From Cryptomeria japonica (lineage: Eukaryota > Streptophyta > Pinopsida > Cupressales > Cupressaceae): a stretch of DNA of 64,000 nt. Positions 21,968-34,320 of the stretch are shown here, piece after piece. The notes under the pieces were generated by a model. That model saw only the letters and a list, made by a program, of their open reading frames with translations. It did not search any database and had not been told where the DNA came from. Each line of letters begins with the position of its first letter. Positions within the stretch are counted from its first letter, which is position 1. The DNA lies in contig NC_081411.1 in NCBI RefSeq assembly GCF_030272615.1, positions 835,500,136 through 835,564,135 of the forward strand. The letters are read 5' to 3'. The translations under genes were made by a program, and so were the position numbers.

Positions 21968-24900
21968 ATGGCACCTAAGATCCAGAATCTCGTTGTTGTT
22001 GAGAACATAGAAAAGCCCTCACTAAAATACTCTTTAACTCACAAAATTGCATCTGAACCAGATGACAAAACCGCATTTTCACTCATCCCAGATAGAGTTT
22101 TATTAGTCGAGGATGTGAGATTCTTCACCAAATGTTGAGTTGAAGAACTAGGTCATGTTGAAATCAAAGACACATATGATGAATTGTGCATCGATGGTAA
22201 AATGGATAGCAAGTATGAGCACATTAAGATCAAGGGATTGACTGAAGCCCTAACCTATCCCCGCGTATTCAAAACCCAGTGGGTCAAGTTTGTTCTGAGC
22301 AGAGTTCATGATGACTTTATGTGGCTAGAAGAGCAACCATTTAAGATCACCAAGGAAATCATTCATTTGATCACCGGTTACCCTATTTATGAACATGCCC
22401 GAGCTCAAAAAATGATATCACAGAAGGAATTGATCAGTTTAATCGAAGTAGAATCAGATTGCAGAGGACTGAAATTGAACAATGTCACTGATGCAGAACT
22501 AAAGTTTGCCATTAGAGTAATAGGTTATTGTTTCTTCCAATCAGCAAGGGAAAACAGTGTACCCTGTGCAACAGTAGACTTAGCATATAAAATTGTGAAG
22601 AAAGGCATGAAAATTGATTTATGTGAGGTGTTGCTGAAAAACCTGTTTGAGAATCTGAACACCATAAGGAAGCCAAAGAAGAACAATTCAGCCAATACAC
22701 TAAAGTTTGGATCACTGTTAATATGCATGTTTTTCTATTTTGAAAAATTCTTTCCATCAGTCGGTAAAGTTGTTTGGGAGCTACACCGACCAATCACCCA
22801 TCAGATCAATGACTTCATCAAGAAGCTAGGTGATAATTTTAATGATATTATGGATGATTATTTCAACAAGTTTCAGGAAAGGATGCATAACAGGTACTAG
22901 ATTCCACCCAAGCTAGTGGAGAAATACAAAGATGACATATGTTTTGAAGTGGACACTGATTACTGTTATGTGAATGTTGTGGAACCAAGAACTCAATCTT
23001 TGCCACCTATGGGTTATGAGATTGATTTTGACATCACACAAAAACAAATTGATGCATTTCTTACATTACCAAGGCATGCTACCAAGCTGAGGTATGGAAC
23101 ATATGAAGAAGTGAAGGAAAAAGTAAAAATGAGCATTGTAGTACCCAAAGCTACAAGGAAGGCAACAAAGATGATAAAGGCATTAATGGAGAAATTTGGA
23201 GAAGATTCTTCCTCCACACCTGTCAAAGGCACTATAGCCATTATCGAAGAGGAATCTGAAGCCCAAGAGGCAGCTATAACACTGAGCACTGAATTGCCTA
23301 AGGGAAAAGTGCTGAAAAGAAAGAAACAGGATACATCAAAGGCCTCACCGACTCCTCCAGCAAAGTGACCTAACACAAGAGCATCAACAACATCACCAAG
23401 TAAGAAAACAAAGAGTGTTGCCGCACCCAAGGTAACAAAAACTTACAAGAAATCTACTTGGAGACTCATTTTGGCAAAAGAGTCTAGTGACACTGAATCT
23501 GAAGATGCAAGCAAATTTCAGATTGTCAAGAGCAAGAAGGTAAATGTACATAGTGTTGAAAATTTTTGTGCTAATCTAAAGCAATATGGTGGATTTGGAT
23601 CATTCAGATATGTTAAGTATGAATCCAGAAATGATGCTAAAAAGAGACAAATAGAAGAAGTTGTCATCTGCACACTTCTAAAATTCTGATCGGTCCCATT
23701 GGAAGTATCTAATTCTCTTCCAAAAGAATTGAATGTGCATATTGATAACAGGTGGAAATATGCAATGGAATCAGAAAAACAGATTAGAGAAAGAAGTCTG
23801 GTACATCTCTTTCTAGACATGTCGGTAGATGAAATCAAAGAAAATCTGACAATCTACCACAAAAACTTCCTAGTCAAGCAAAAAGATTTAAAATTGATGA
23901 ATGGACTTTATCTGGAAGTAGAGAAAGAGACCAAGGAAAAATGGCAGGAAATCTTTAGAATCAAGCATGCTGGTGAGCAAGCTGAAGTTGAAATAGTTGA
24001 TGTCACCGAGCAAGATCCTGATGTCACCGAGCAAGACCCTGCTGACACCATACAAGTAGATGAAGATATCATGGATACAAAGGCACCTGAACAGGAAATG
24101 ACAGAAGGAAATTCTTATGCCCAACTTGTATCCAGTGAGTTAGTTTTGGAACAAGTTCAACCCTATCCTCTGGTCAATCAACCTGTCTCAATCGAGGCCC
24201 CTCAGGATATGGAACAAGGCACCAAAGGTCACAAGTATACAGCAGGAGAAGGTACTTCTCAAGAACAGACCTCACAAGCACCTTCTAGCACTGAAAATGT
24301 TGCAACCGAGACACAAAAGGACACTACAGAGGCTAAAGAAACCAACCAAAGTGTTGCCTCTACTGAGCAACCTACCGAGGGTCATCAAGCCTCACAAGCC
24401 ATTGTCTTAGTTCAATCGGTGAATGGTAAAAAAAAGAAGATGAAAAAGCATAGTTTCAAAGTAGATTTGTCAAAACCAATAGTGTTTCCCAATGTTGATA
24501 TGTCCAAATTAAAGGGGCAAGCACTCATTGATTTCAATGAACTATGCAAAGCCAAAACTGAACAGAAGAAGCAAATGGCTATTCAAAAGAAAAATAAATT
24601 ACTTCAGAAGGTGAAAGCACTATTAACCGACATGCTACCTGAAGCTACAGTGACAACAGATGCAGCCATCCATGTACAACTGGATGAACTCCTAACCAAG
24701 ATAGAGACATCTGGAGTAGATGCATCGAAATATTTGAGCAAGTTAAAGGATAAGGAGCTCACTACAAAAATGATTGAAGAAGTACAGAAAGCTATTGCCA
24801 TTGGCAAAGTTAAACTTGTCAAATTTATTGCTGAGTTGACCCCTCAACTCAAGCACATTCTTTATTTATTTCAGAAACTCTGTACATTCTCTTTATTTAT

Positions 24901-25315
24901 TAAAGATATTAAGAATAAAATTGAAGTGATTGAGAAAGAGATCACCAATCTCTCTAATAAGTTGACCACTGAGCGTAATTCCATTCAGAATTTTTATATC
25001 AAGCTACAACAGCTCATGGCTCAACAATTGGAACTAAGGAATGAAGAACACAAGATAAGGATGGACATAATGACACTTCAGACATTATTCCTTCCTCATC
25101 TTTCATCCGTCCAAGAGAAGATTAACAAGGCTACATCCTTATCCACTCAACAAGAGGGAAGCACATTAGATGGACTCATTTCACTGTTAGCTGACATTAT
25201 AGCTCAGAATTCACTCATGGATAGTGTTAAGGATGTCCTCTCTGCCGCTCTCACCGATGCAAGGACAAAGTATAAATTCATTTTTGACCAGTTGCCACCA
25301 CCAAATGGTAACTAA
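21968..25315 (+). pseudogene. 1,115-codon protein of unknown function (second ORF of the element)
   Basis: One continuous frame from the ATG at 21,968 (MAPKIQNLVVVENIEK) to the stop at 25,313, broken only by TGA 22,136 (codon 57), TAG 22,898 (codon 311), TGA 23,366 (codon 467) and TGA 23,687 (codon 574); no frameshift. Codons 1-310 look globular, with FMWLEEQPFKITKEIIHLIT and later FFYFEKFFPSVGKVVWELHR, loosely like plant-mobile-domain or transposon-associated proteins. Codons 400-510 are Lys/Ser/Thr-rich. Codons 670-820 are acidic and Gln/Thr-rich with a repeated VTEQDP (near 24,001). Codons 820-1,090 are Leu/Lys/Glu-rich, probably coiled coil. No catalytic motif was recognised. The frame sits where pol would be. 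It could be a structural or targeting protein, or a captured host gene; I do not know. Confidence 0.75.
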
Positions 25316-25667
25316 ATTTTGATGTTTGTCAAAAAGGGGGAGTGATATAGTATCAAAGCATCAAAGTATCAAACAAAAGGAGTGTAGTATACAGGGGGAG
25401 TATATACCGAGCAAAATAGAGTATTCAAAACAGAGTCAATTTTGATAGAGCAGTGAACCAAGCAGTTATCACAGAACATTGATCACCGAGCATGCAAAAT
25501 CAGAATTTTGTATAGTATATTGATAAGGGGAGTATATCTGAATATACTATTTCATTGACTAATGTATATAGTATTTGTTTAGTCAAATTTTGTAAGTATA
25601 TAGATTTTTGAGTTATGACTTTGAAAGTAGTTTTGTCAAACATCTCAACTAATGTCAAAGGGGAGAT
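25316..25667 (+). other. 3' untranslated part with doubled polypurine-like tracts
   Basis: The tract next to the 3' LTR is TGTCAAAGGGGAGA (25,653-25,666). A near copy, TTTGTCAAAAAGGGGGAGTG, starts about 325 bp upstream (25,326), with weaker AGGGGGAGTA (25,394) and AAGGGGAGTAT (25,526) between them. The LTR-adjacent tract would prime plus-strand synthesis. Confidence 0.75.
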
Positions 25668-26844
25668 TGTTACTACTTATCAAGTTGTCATTAGTTTTAC
25701 ATCCAAAGTCATTCTATTTACTCTAGTCAGTTACTACTACTGAAATATTCAGTCGGTATGCACAGTACAGTCGGTTAAAGAAGAAAGTATTCATAGAGCC
25801 CCAGTATGCATCGAGCTGTCTACCGAGTATCATTCAATGTCTACCAAGCAGAAATAATGATACACCGAGTGAAACGTGTACCAGATTCATTGAACCTAGA
25901 CACACATGGGAAAACATGTTACAAGATCGAGGAACATAGAATCGTTATCACATTGGAAATTACACTTAAAGATTGTATATGATTTCGAGGTCATTTATCC
26001 AATGAAATATTTTGTATAGTTATTCATTCGATAAATCATGTTTGTAAGATCTAAGCAATGAATCAAATCACCGACATAAGAGATCTATTTATACATCATG
26101 GATTAAGGATAAAAATGTGACATACAGAGATATATAGAGGTGTATGAAGCAAGACATGTGTGATACATGAGAAAGCACTAAGTGTTATGACTGTTACAGA
26201 GATACAGAGGTCACCGAGAAGGATTTCAGAGAACAGTCAAAGAACAGAGTAAACAGAAGGGTTTACTGAGTTACTTTATGGGTTACCGAGGTATGCTATA
26301 AGCAAGGTAATCTTATTTTGAGCACATAGAATCTGCTATAACATTCCAGATGTAAAGTTGTAGATATTTGTAAAGATTTTATTGAAATATTTTGAAGTTG
26401 TAAGAGAAACCTTTAATAGGGTAAAAGACTCTAACCAAGTCTATAAATTGTAAAGCCTCTAACCAGGTACATCATTTAGTTTAAGTGTTGTAAAATCCTT
26501 TAGCAAGGTAGATCTAACAGATCTTGATACTCCTAACAGGGTAAGCTATCAGAAATAGCTAAACATGTAGCTCTGACCGAGCACTCTTTATTATTGCAGT
26601 AGTGAAGTTGTGGGTGCCATCCCCAGCGCCATTTTTCTCTCTAACCAAGAGTTTCTGCGTAACCAAAATATATGTGTTATGGAGTGAATCATGTATGATT
26701 GTTATTTATTTGTTTTAGCTTTATGTTGTGTTGCAGCAATTTTTGGTTTATGCATAACAGTAAAGATATTGTTGTTAAAAGCATTTGAAGTACTGATTCA
26801 CCCCTCCCCTCTCAGTACATCAGCTTTCCATACTGGGCCTAACA
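25668..26844 (+). repeat. 3' LTR of the non-autonomous element
   Basis: 1,177 bp, matching the 5' LTR throughout. Differences are mostly transitions, including C to T and G to A inside former ACCGAG words, plus a 13-bp deletion. The target duplication TTTAC follows directly. Confidence 0.95.
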
Positions 26845-29300
26845 TTTACAACCCCTTTTAAATGTAAGGTTGATCTTGTGAAATTGGTGGTCTTACTATC
26901 CTAATTGGCAAAACCCTAATTTTCCCCACCTTACATTTTGGTGAACCTGACATGTCTTACATTGCATTAATTTTTATTTACCTTTACATATTGGATTTAG
27001 GTGTCTTGTATTGTTCATAATGGAATTCTGTAAATCTGATTGGTTTTCTATTTCACATGTGATAACATTGCTTCTTAATTACAGTTATTAAAATCATGTG
27101 TTGGATAATGCTTTCTTTCACTTTACATTACTTATTTTCATTCATAGTACTCTTGCATATGGAATCGCTAGAATTTAAAATATGTTTCCTACTTGCAAAT
27201 CATTTCTCAAAGCTTTTATCCATGTGGCATGTTGTTTTAAGATGATATTTTAAAGAAAATGTATTGCATGTGTAGATCATATAAAAGCTTTCATAGATTA
27301 TGATAATCCTAGAGATGACATTGAAAAGACTAGCACTTGTACCTCTTCTAAGGTATCCCATGAAAGTGAAGAAAGAATCAATACTCCTATCAATTAACTC
27401 TCTAATGGAGAGCAATCATTGAAGAGAAACACAACACCATCTTCTTCTCATACATATACTCTACTACAAGGGGGGAAAGGTCAAAATGTTGGTGTATCAA
27501 TCCCTCTAGATTCTCCTTATTCTCCTAGAGCTTATATTGATCATCAACATATTTGTAGGCAAGATGATGTTATGCATTTTATTTATGATCTTTCTCCTCA
27601 CATAACATTAAGAAAAGATGAATCCTTAGATGATAAGGACTCTTCTTCCCAAACAACAAAAGAGGACATGAATAATGATGATAGAAAGGAAAATTTCCCT
27701 ACAAAGGATATTCCTTCTTCATCTACTAATCCCTTTGTCCCTTCAATTTGTCCTTACACAAATGTTTTTGAAGAAATTAATAATGAAAGCCCATCTACTT
27801 CACAATTGAGAACACTTATGAAGTTGGCTATGATATAATTTGAAAACAAAGCTATAGAGGACAAGGAGGTGGAAAACATGAAGAAGGAATTAAGAACCTT
27901 GTAGACCCTCCCACACAATGTACTAAAGAAGTCTTGGGATATACTAATTCTCAAACATCTATAGAGGATGCTCATAAGGTTCAAATGCTTAAGGAGAATC
28001 TTGCAAGACATAGAAACTATCGTCTATCCAAACATGATTCTACATCAAATAATCCTCCTTCTTTACCAATTCTTTCACCTCAAAAAAATAATCCTTCTCC
28101 TTCCATTAGCACTTATTGCCTTCCATCTTGGGAGACAAGACCTAGCCATATTGACAATCAAGAAAAAATATCTTCAAGAATCTTTTGGAGATTGAAATAT
28201 GATAAATATGTTATATTTCCTTTCATAAAATATAATAATAAGAACAAATAAGGTAATGAGTATTGTCTTTATCATCGTTGTTATTCTCATTCTCTTCAAA
28301 GTTTTAGAGATTTAATTTTTTTTTCTCAAGACCAATATGATCAAGCTCACATAGTTCTTACAACTAATCTTGCAATTTTTCTTGGTGAAGAGGTAGTGCC
28401 TTAGCACTCCATTCGTGCCTTATTATTGTTTCTCCTTATCCCATGACATTAAAACTTTAACTTTATTGGAGGCTCTTTGTCATGTGCAGTGATGTATCTT
28501 CAAATCCAATCATACTTGGACACCAAAACAATTCTTCCTCGTCTCCTTTCCTGGGGGACAAAGATAATATATTAAATTCTCTCTTTTTTCAAAGATTGCC
28601 TCTTCTTTTTGAGTTGCATTTTTCATAACTTGATGTCTTTTCTCACATTGAATTGTCTTTCATGTGAGTACATGTGTGTTCCTTGGTTAGGACCTATTCT
28701 TTTCTTGAAGTGATACATCTTTTATGTATAATCTCTCTTTGAAGGAGTGTAATCCTTCTCTTTGTCTCTACACTTGGCAAGCATTGATTCTATCTTCTAT
28801 CTCCTATCCTTTGTAAGGATCCACTTTTCCTATGATGTGTGGTGTTTTCTTATGATACGATGTTACTCCTTGTGTAAAGTTATTTATTTTCTCAAGGATT
28901 CTCTCTTATGCAAGTGGTATGTATCCTTGAGTACAACCTCTTCTTCAGTTGTCAATGTATGTCTATTATAAATGAGCCCCTCACTTAGGGTCAAAAGTGT
29001 GTTATCCTTCATGTCAAGAATCCTTTTACCTAGAAATAGGAGGAAGGTGTGAATTATTGTTCCCCTTCCTTTCTTTTGGTCAATGACGTTACTTTTGTTC
29101 AAAATCTCCTATAGGAGGTAGATGTCCTTGAGCAACTGCAAAGGATTCCCTCCACACTTTTTGCAATATATCTATTTTACAATTATCTTTTCCTTTCTTA
29201 TAAGAGTCATGCCTCTTTAGCTTGGATTTATGTACATTATTGCCTAAGGATATCTCCTTGGTGATGAAGGTGTGTATCCTTATTTCTATCTTCCTTAAGG
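26845..29300 (+). repeat. Second duplicated copy, right part: old gypsy-like LTR end, primer site, leader, gag, 3' sequence
   Basis: This resumes the copy interrupted at 18,809 and matches 32,845-35,384 in order. The old LTR appears to end with CTTACA (26,930-26,935), followed by TGGTGAACCTGAC (26,939-26,951), a primer-site-like sequence better kept as TGGTGAACCCGACA at 32,940-32,953. A gag-like remnant follows. From 28,400 it is CT-rich with no gene. Confidence 0.75.
27230..28400 (+). pseudogene. Decayed gag-like frame (copy in second duplication)
   Basis: Open segments at about 27,419-27,838 and 27,934-28,251 encode Ser/Pro/Asn-rich sequence, for example NVGVSIPLDSPYSPRAY and SSSTNPFVPS. 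A segment at 28,261 reads YCLYHRCYSHSLQSFRDL, resembling the degenerate Cys-His tail (CxFHxxxxHxxxxCxxFK) of some gypsy polyproteins. The same text is at 33,250-34,320. Stops and at least one frameshift separate the parts. It follows a primer-site-like sequence, so a gag-pol start is the best guess; no capsid domain is clear. Confidence 0.5.
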
Positions 29301-29439
29301 CATCAACATGTCGCTATATTGACATCTTAAGCGGGGGGTGCCCTCCTTGTACCATATTTTTTTATTCAAATTGTGTATTTCATAGCATAATGCTTTTCTT
29401 ATTTATCCTTTTGTATGTCTTATATTACCTATCGCATGC
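29301..29439. other. Junction sequence past the duplicated block
   Basis: Beyond the point matching 35,384 this copy continues without a partner in the window. Nothing further was recognised. Confidence 0.4.
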
Positions 29440-29675
29440 TTGAAACCAAACCTAACTTCTTAGATGGGCTGCTTCATCCCCAAAACAAGCCACAATCCTT
29501 TTGTATGTCTAATACTAGGTGTACATCCTCGAAACTAGACCTAACTCTTAGATGAAATGTTTTCATTCTCGAAACCAAACATGTTATTTTTCAATTGCAT
29601 GTCTTATATAGGTTGTTGCACATTTGAAACTAGACCTAAAGTCTTAGATGAGATGTTTAACTCCTAAAACCAAAC
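29440..29675. repeat. Degenerate tandem repeat of about 75-80 bp, three units
   Basis: GAAAC(C/T)A(A/G)ACCTAA(C/A) followed by TCTTAGATG recurs at about 29,441, 29,537 and 29,626, each followed by a T-rich part and CAAAACCAA(A)C-like text. No coding meaning is seen. Confidence 0.6.
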
Positions 29676-29702
29676 GACAACATATGCCGCAAGGTGAGTT
29701 GA

Positions 29703-30035
29703 CTAGCATAACACAACTTGCTAGACCTTTCAGCTCTTCATTTTCCAACTTCTTTAAGGTAGGTTTAATAGCATAACACAACTTGCTAGAGTATTCAACC
29801 CTCCTTGTGAGGCATTTTCGAGATGAGTGGAACTAGAATAACACAACTTGATAGACTATTCTAACTCTCCTTCTCTACTTGAATCACACAGCATAAGACA
29901 ACTTATTTTCCTATGAGTATACATGTTCTTGTGGATCACCTAGCATAACACAACTTTCTAGCCCATGAATTCCACAGTCTCTCTCGATTTTCTTCTCATG
30001 GATTGCCTAGCATAACACAATTTGCTATCTTGTGG
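29703..30035. repeat. Six spaced copies of a CTAG-bounded 20-mer
   Basis: AGCATAACACAACTTGCTAG or close variants occur at about 29,704, 29,769, 29,834, 29,890, 29,941 and 30,009, with spacing of 51 to 67 bp. The best copies begin and end with CTAG. The spacers are not similar to each other, so this is a spaced-motif array rather than a simple tandem repeat. Confidence 0.8.
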
Positions 30036-30825
30036 TGTCCATGTTCTTTCCTTTCTCCTCCCCATGAGCTCATAACTTTTCTATTTATTGAATCATGGTT
30101 CATCACTCGATGGATTCTTTTGCTCTTTTCGTGTGACCACTTCTGTTTTTGTAATAGCATTCGAGAATGGGATAAGTGGTTGAGATATTTTGACTATCGA
30201 GGTCTCTTCAACTAGTTGACTTGGAGCTTTTAGTACTAACCCCTTGTGTTACATGTGTCTTTTATCTTTGTTTTCCCTTTGTTTGGCTTTTTTGTCTTTG
30301 TCTTGTTTTGTGTGTCCTTGCATGTGATTGTGTGAGTAAAGATCCTAATATTGGGGCCTTGGTTCCTCAAAATTAGTGATGTCTTATATCTTTGTGATCT
30401 TGCTCCTAGTTGCTCCTCTCTCTCTTCCTTACCTTTCTACTTTACCATGAGTATTTGTAAAGGCTATCTGATTGTGAAAAATTAGGGTTAGGGGTAAATT
30501 AAAATAATAAAACCACTAAATTCTCTAATTAACCATTACATTATGGAGGAGAGAAATATAATAGATCTAGCCGTGCAAGACCAAGATTCTAGTCTAATTC
30601 TCGACTCCTTAGATAGGGGCTTTCTCCTCCTTAAATTGAATTGATTTGATTTCTTGAAGATTAGGGTGAAATAGGTGATTATTGAAGCAATCTGTCAAAA
30701 ACAGTGAGCTACATATTTTGCATGGAGCCGCCACCTTGGATCTGGGAAAAGAAATATGTTTTGGATCCATTGCCAAAAGTTTGACCTGATTTTTTAGGAC
30801 TAGGTAGTATCAATTCGCCATGGTC
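30036..30825. other. Gene-less stretch
   Basis: T-rich on the plus strand to 30,470, then ordinary AT-rich sequence. No gene, RNA or repeat was recognised. Confidence 0.5.
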
Positions 30826-33249
30826 CTTTAAATTTTCTATTATACAACAAGAACAAAATTGAAAAACACATCAAAATTTTAAAATAATAAATCAATATAA
30901 TATCTCTCAATAAAATAATTTACAACACTTTATAACAAATATGATTATAAATGATACCCATAATTGATCTCCTTAATAATATTTCCAATTACTACACTGA
31001 AGTAATTTTGACTCAAACTCTAAAACAACTAATATCCCCAAGTACTTAAATTCTTCCAAACACATGTAATACTCACTATCATTTCATGTGAGAACTTCCA
31101 TCTACCACACCTACGTCGACCGACCACACACAACAAAAGATTTGTGCTGTTTTGTTTTTTGTGATATATGATTATTACCATCAACTTTTGTAGAAGGATT
31201 GAGTTGTTCCAATTCAATCTAATGATAATAATCGACTCTCACCTGAGTTTCTTGCACCTTTTTATCCCACCTAATTTTGTTTTGTTTTATATTCGATTAT
31301 TATAGAGTCTTGTAAAAATCTGTAAAGCTACTTTCTACTTTCAAATATGTAATTGTACCATGTTCCTCGTGAATTTGTTGAAGTCTTTGTATTTGGCTAG
31401 AACATGCTACGTTTCTTAACCCTTACTAATTGTGTGGACACCTATAAATTTCTCGATAAGCTTTGTGGGATAAAAACTCTCTAAACATCTTTGATTGAAG
31501 ATTCTTATATCAATATTAGAACAAACAATTTAAATGAGTGCTGCCAAATATGTATTATAGGAATAAATGCCTGATTGATGGAAAACATTTATAAAAATTT
31601 TTTAATAGTATTTTGTTTTTAATCATTTTTATAAATATCTTAATTGAAAATTTGATTTTTTTTTGGTTTGAATGTTGATAACGTAATTTTTTGGATAGGA
31701 ATACTATTTCTTATGTCATATTTTATAAAGATAATAATTTAATTTAATGATATTGTAAAATGAGTGAAATAAGCAATCATATAGCATGTTATATAATGAT
31801 GATGTAACATTAATGCTATTATATATATATTTTTAAAGGCTCATCAATGTATCTAAGAGATGATCAATTCGTTAATTGTTCTAAATGCTTTTTTATTTTT
31901 TATTTTTTTAATACAACATTAAAAAATGCAATTCAAACATTTAATACTTAAATAAATTAGCTCATAATAGTTAGATGGAGGGTTCAAATTTTTAATTTTA
32001 ATTTTAATCTCAAGAACTTAGGGGATCATTTTTCAATTGTCCCTTTAGTTAGCATTTCTTTTGTAACCATCATTTGATTAAGGTCATTTATGTATCTTTG
32101 ATTCTATTCCTAAATGGAATATGGAAAAACTGAGGATCAAATCTAGACCCTAAAAAGAAGTGTAAATGAAATCAAATTACGATTATATTATTTATTTACT
32201 TTTACATGAAATATATTATTTTATAAATTAGTCATTACGTTAAATATAAAATGAATCTAAAATGAAGAGGAAAAAAGTTGCAACAAATACAATTTTCATC
32301 ATTATAAAAATAATATTTTTAAAATTAAAATTAATTATTAAAAAAAATTAAATTTCTACAAAAAATTAAATTGTTTTAGTCATTAAAGTTTTTAAAATAT
32401 ATATTTTAAAAAATTGTAGGTTCAACTTTTATGGGTGTGAAAAGTGGAGGACCAGGGAGCCCCACCACCTTGGTCCCAATAATTTTTCCTAATCTTCTGA
32501 TAGTGGATCCTATGCATCTCCCTAATCCAGAAAACATCTTGCTTGCCTTTTCGGAAGTAGCAGAACCAGGTCACCCTACTCTCCTAGTCCCAACAATTTG
32601 GCCTAGATTTTTAGCTACAAGTTTTGATCTACTTTCTCTTATTAAATCTCTGTCTGTGGCTTTGTGTGAAGTCTAGAACATTTTGTTATCATTTCTTTGG
32701 TTCAAATTTTTATTGTTTTTCCCTAGATCCAGCTTTATAATTCAAATCCAATTTTGACTCTCTAAAAGGGGAAATGACAAAAAAGCAAATCCAATCAACA
32801 TCTTAGCCCTCTTCTCTAATTGAATTTAAGCTAGATTTATTGGGTTTACAAACCCCTTTTAAATGTAAGCTTGATCTTGTGAAATTGGTGGTCTTACTAT
32901 CCTAATTGGTAAAACCCTAATTTTCCCCACCTTACATTTTGGTGAACCCGACACTTCTTACATTGCATTAATTTTGTTTGACCTTTTCAAATATGATTTA
33001 GGTATCTTGCGTTGTTCATAATGGAATTCTCTAAATCTTTTTGGTTTGCTATTTCACATTGGATTGCATTGCTTCTTAGTTACATTTATCAAAATCATGT
33101 ATTGGATATGGTTTCTTTCACTTTACAATACTTCATTTCATTCATAGTACTCTTGCATATAGAATCATTAGAATTTCAAAGATGTTTCCTACTTGCAAAT
33201 CATTTCTCAAAGCTTTTATCCATGTGGCATGTTGTTTTATGATGATATT

Positions 33250-34320
33250 TTTAATAAAATGCATTGCATGTATAGATCATATAAAAGCTTTCATAGATTA
33301 TGATAATCCGAGGGATGACATTGAAAAGACTAACACTTATACCTCTCCTAGGGCATCCCATAATAATGAGGAAAGAATCAATAATCCTATCAATGAACTC
33401 TCCAATGGAGAGCAAGCATTGAAGAGAAACACAACACCATCTTCTTCTCATATATATACTCTACTACAAGGGGGGCAAGGTCAAAATGTTGGTGTATCAA
33501 TCCCTCTAGATTCTCCTTATTCTCCTAGAGCCTATCTTGATCATCAACATATTTGTAGGAAAGATAACATTATGCATTTTATTTATGATCTTTTTCCTCA
33601 CATAGCATTAAGCAAAGATGAATCCTTAGATGATAAGGACCCTTCTTCCCAACCAACAAAAGAGGACATGAATAGTTATGATAGAAAGGAAAATTTACCT
33701 ACAAAGGATACTCCTTCTTCATCTACTAATCCCTTTGTCCCTTCAACTTGTCCTTACACAAATATTTTTGAGGAAATTCATAATGAAAGCCCATTTCCTT
33801 CACAATTGAGAAAACTTATGAAGTTGGATATGATATAATTTCAAAAGAAGGCTATAGAGGACAAGGACGTGGAAAACATGAAGAAGGAATTAAGAAACTT
33901 GTAGACCCTCCCACACAATGTACAAAAGAAGGCTTGGGATATCCTAATTCTTAAAAATATATAGAGGATTCTCATAATGTTCAAATGGTTAAGGAGCATT
34001 TTGCAAGACATAGAAACTATCATCTATCCAAACATGTTTCTACATCAAATTGTCCTCCTTCTTTGCCAATTCTTTCACCTCAAGAAAAAAATCCTTCTCC
34101 TTCCATTAACACTACTTGCTTTCCATCTTTGGAGACAAGACCTAGCCATATTGACAATCAAGAAAAATTAGCTACAAGAATCTTTTGGAGATTGAAGTCT
34201 GATAAATATGTTATATTTCCTTTCATAAAATATAATAATAAGAACAAAGAAGGTAATGCGTATTGTATTTTTCATCATTGTTATTCTCATTCTCTTTGAA
34301 ATTGTAAAGCTTTTAAATTT
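33250..34320 (+). pseudogene. Decayed gag-like frame (copy in third duplication)
   Basis: Partner of the remnant at 27,230-28,400 and slightly better preserved. An open stretch to 33,838 includes DYDNPRDDIEKTNTYTSPRA and NVGVSIPLDSPYSPRAY, then stops. A second stretch (33,985-34,299) ends with YCIFHHCYSHSL, then a stop and NCKAFKFFSQ, so the Cys-His tail is CxFHxxxxHxxxxC. The wording differs from the partner copy by scattered substitutions. Function, if gag, was particle formation; it is inactive. Confidence 0.5.

Larger units (their letters stand above)
18810..26844 (+). mobile_element. Complete non-autonomous LTR retrotransposon, 8.0 kb
   Basis: LTRs at 18,810-19,993 and 25,668-26,844 begin with TG, end with CA and are very similar. 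They are flanked by the 5-bp target duplication TTTAC (18,805-18,809 and 26,845-26,849). The element has an initiator-Met primer site and a purine tract. The interior holds two frames: a Gag-like one with zinc knuckles and a very long one of unknown function. I looked for protease (DTG/DSG), integrase, reverse transcriptase (xxDD) and RNase H motifs in all readable frames and found none. It is inserted in the old LTR of the second duplicated flank; the empty site is preserved at 32,845-32,849. All damage in its frames is in-frame stops. Confidence 0.92.

Noticed and set aside
29703-30035. CRISPR-like array (repeat with unique spacers)
   Set aside because: Plant nuclear context, degenerate repeats, no cas genes; spaced motif only.
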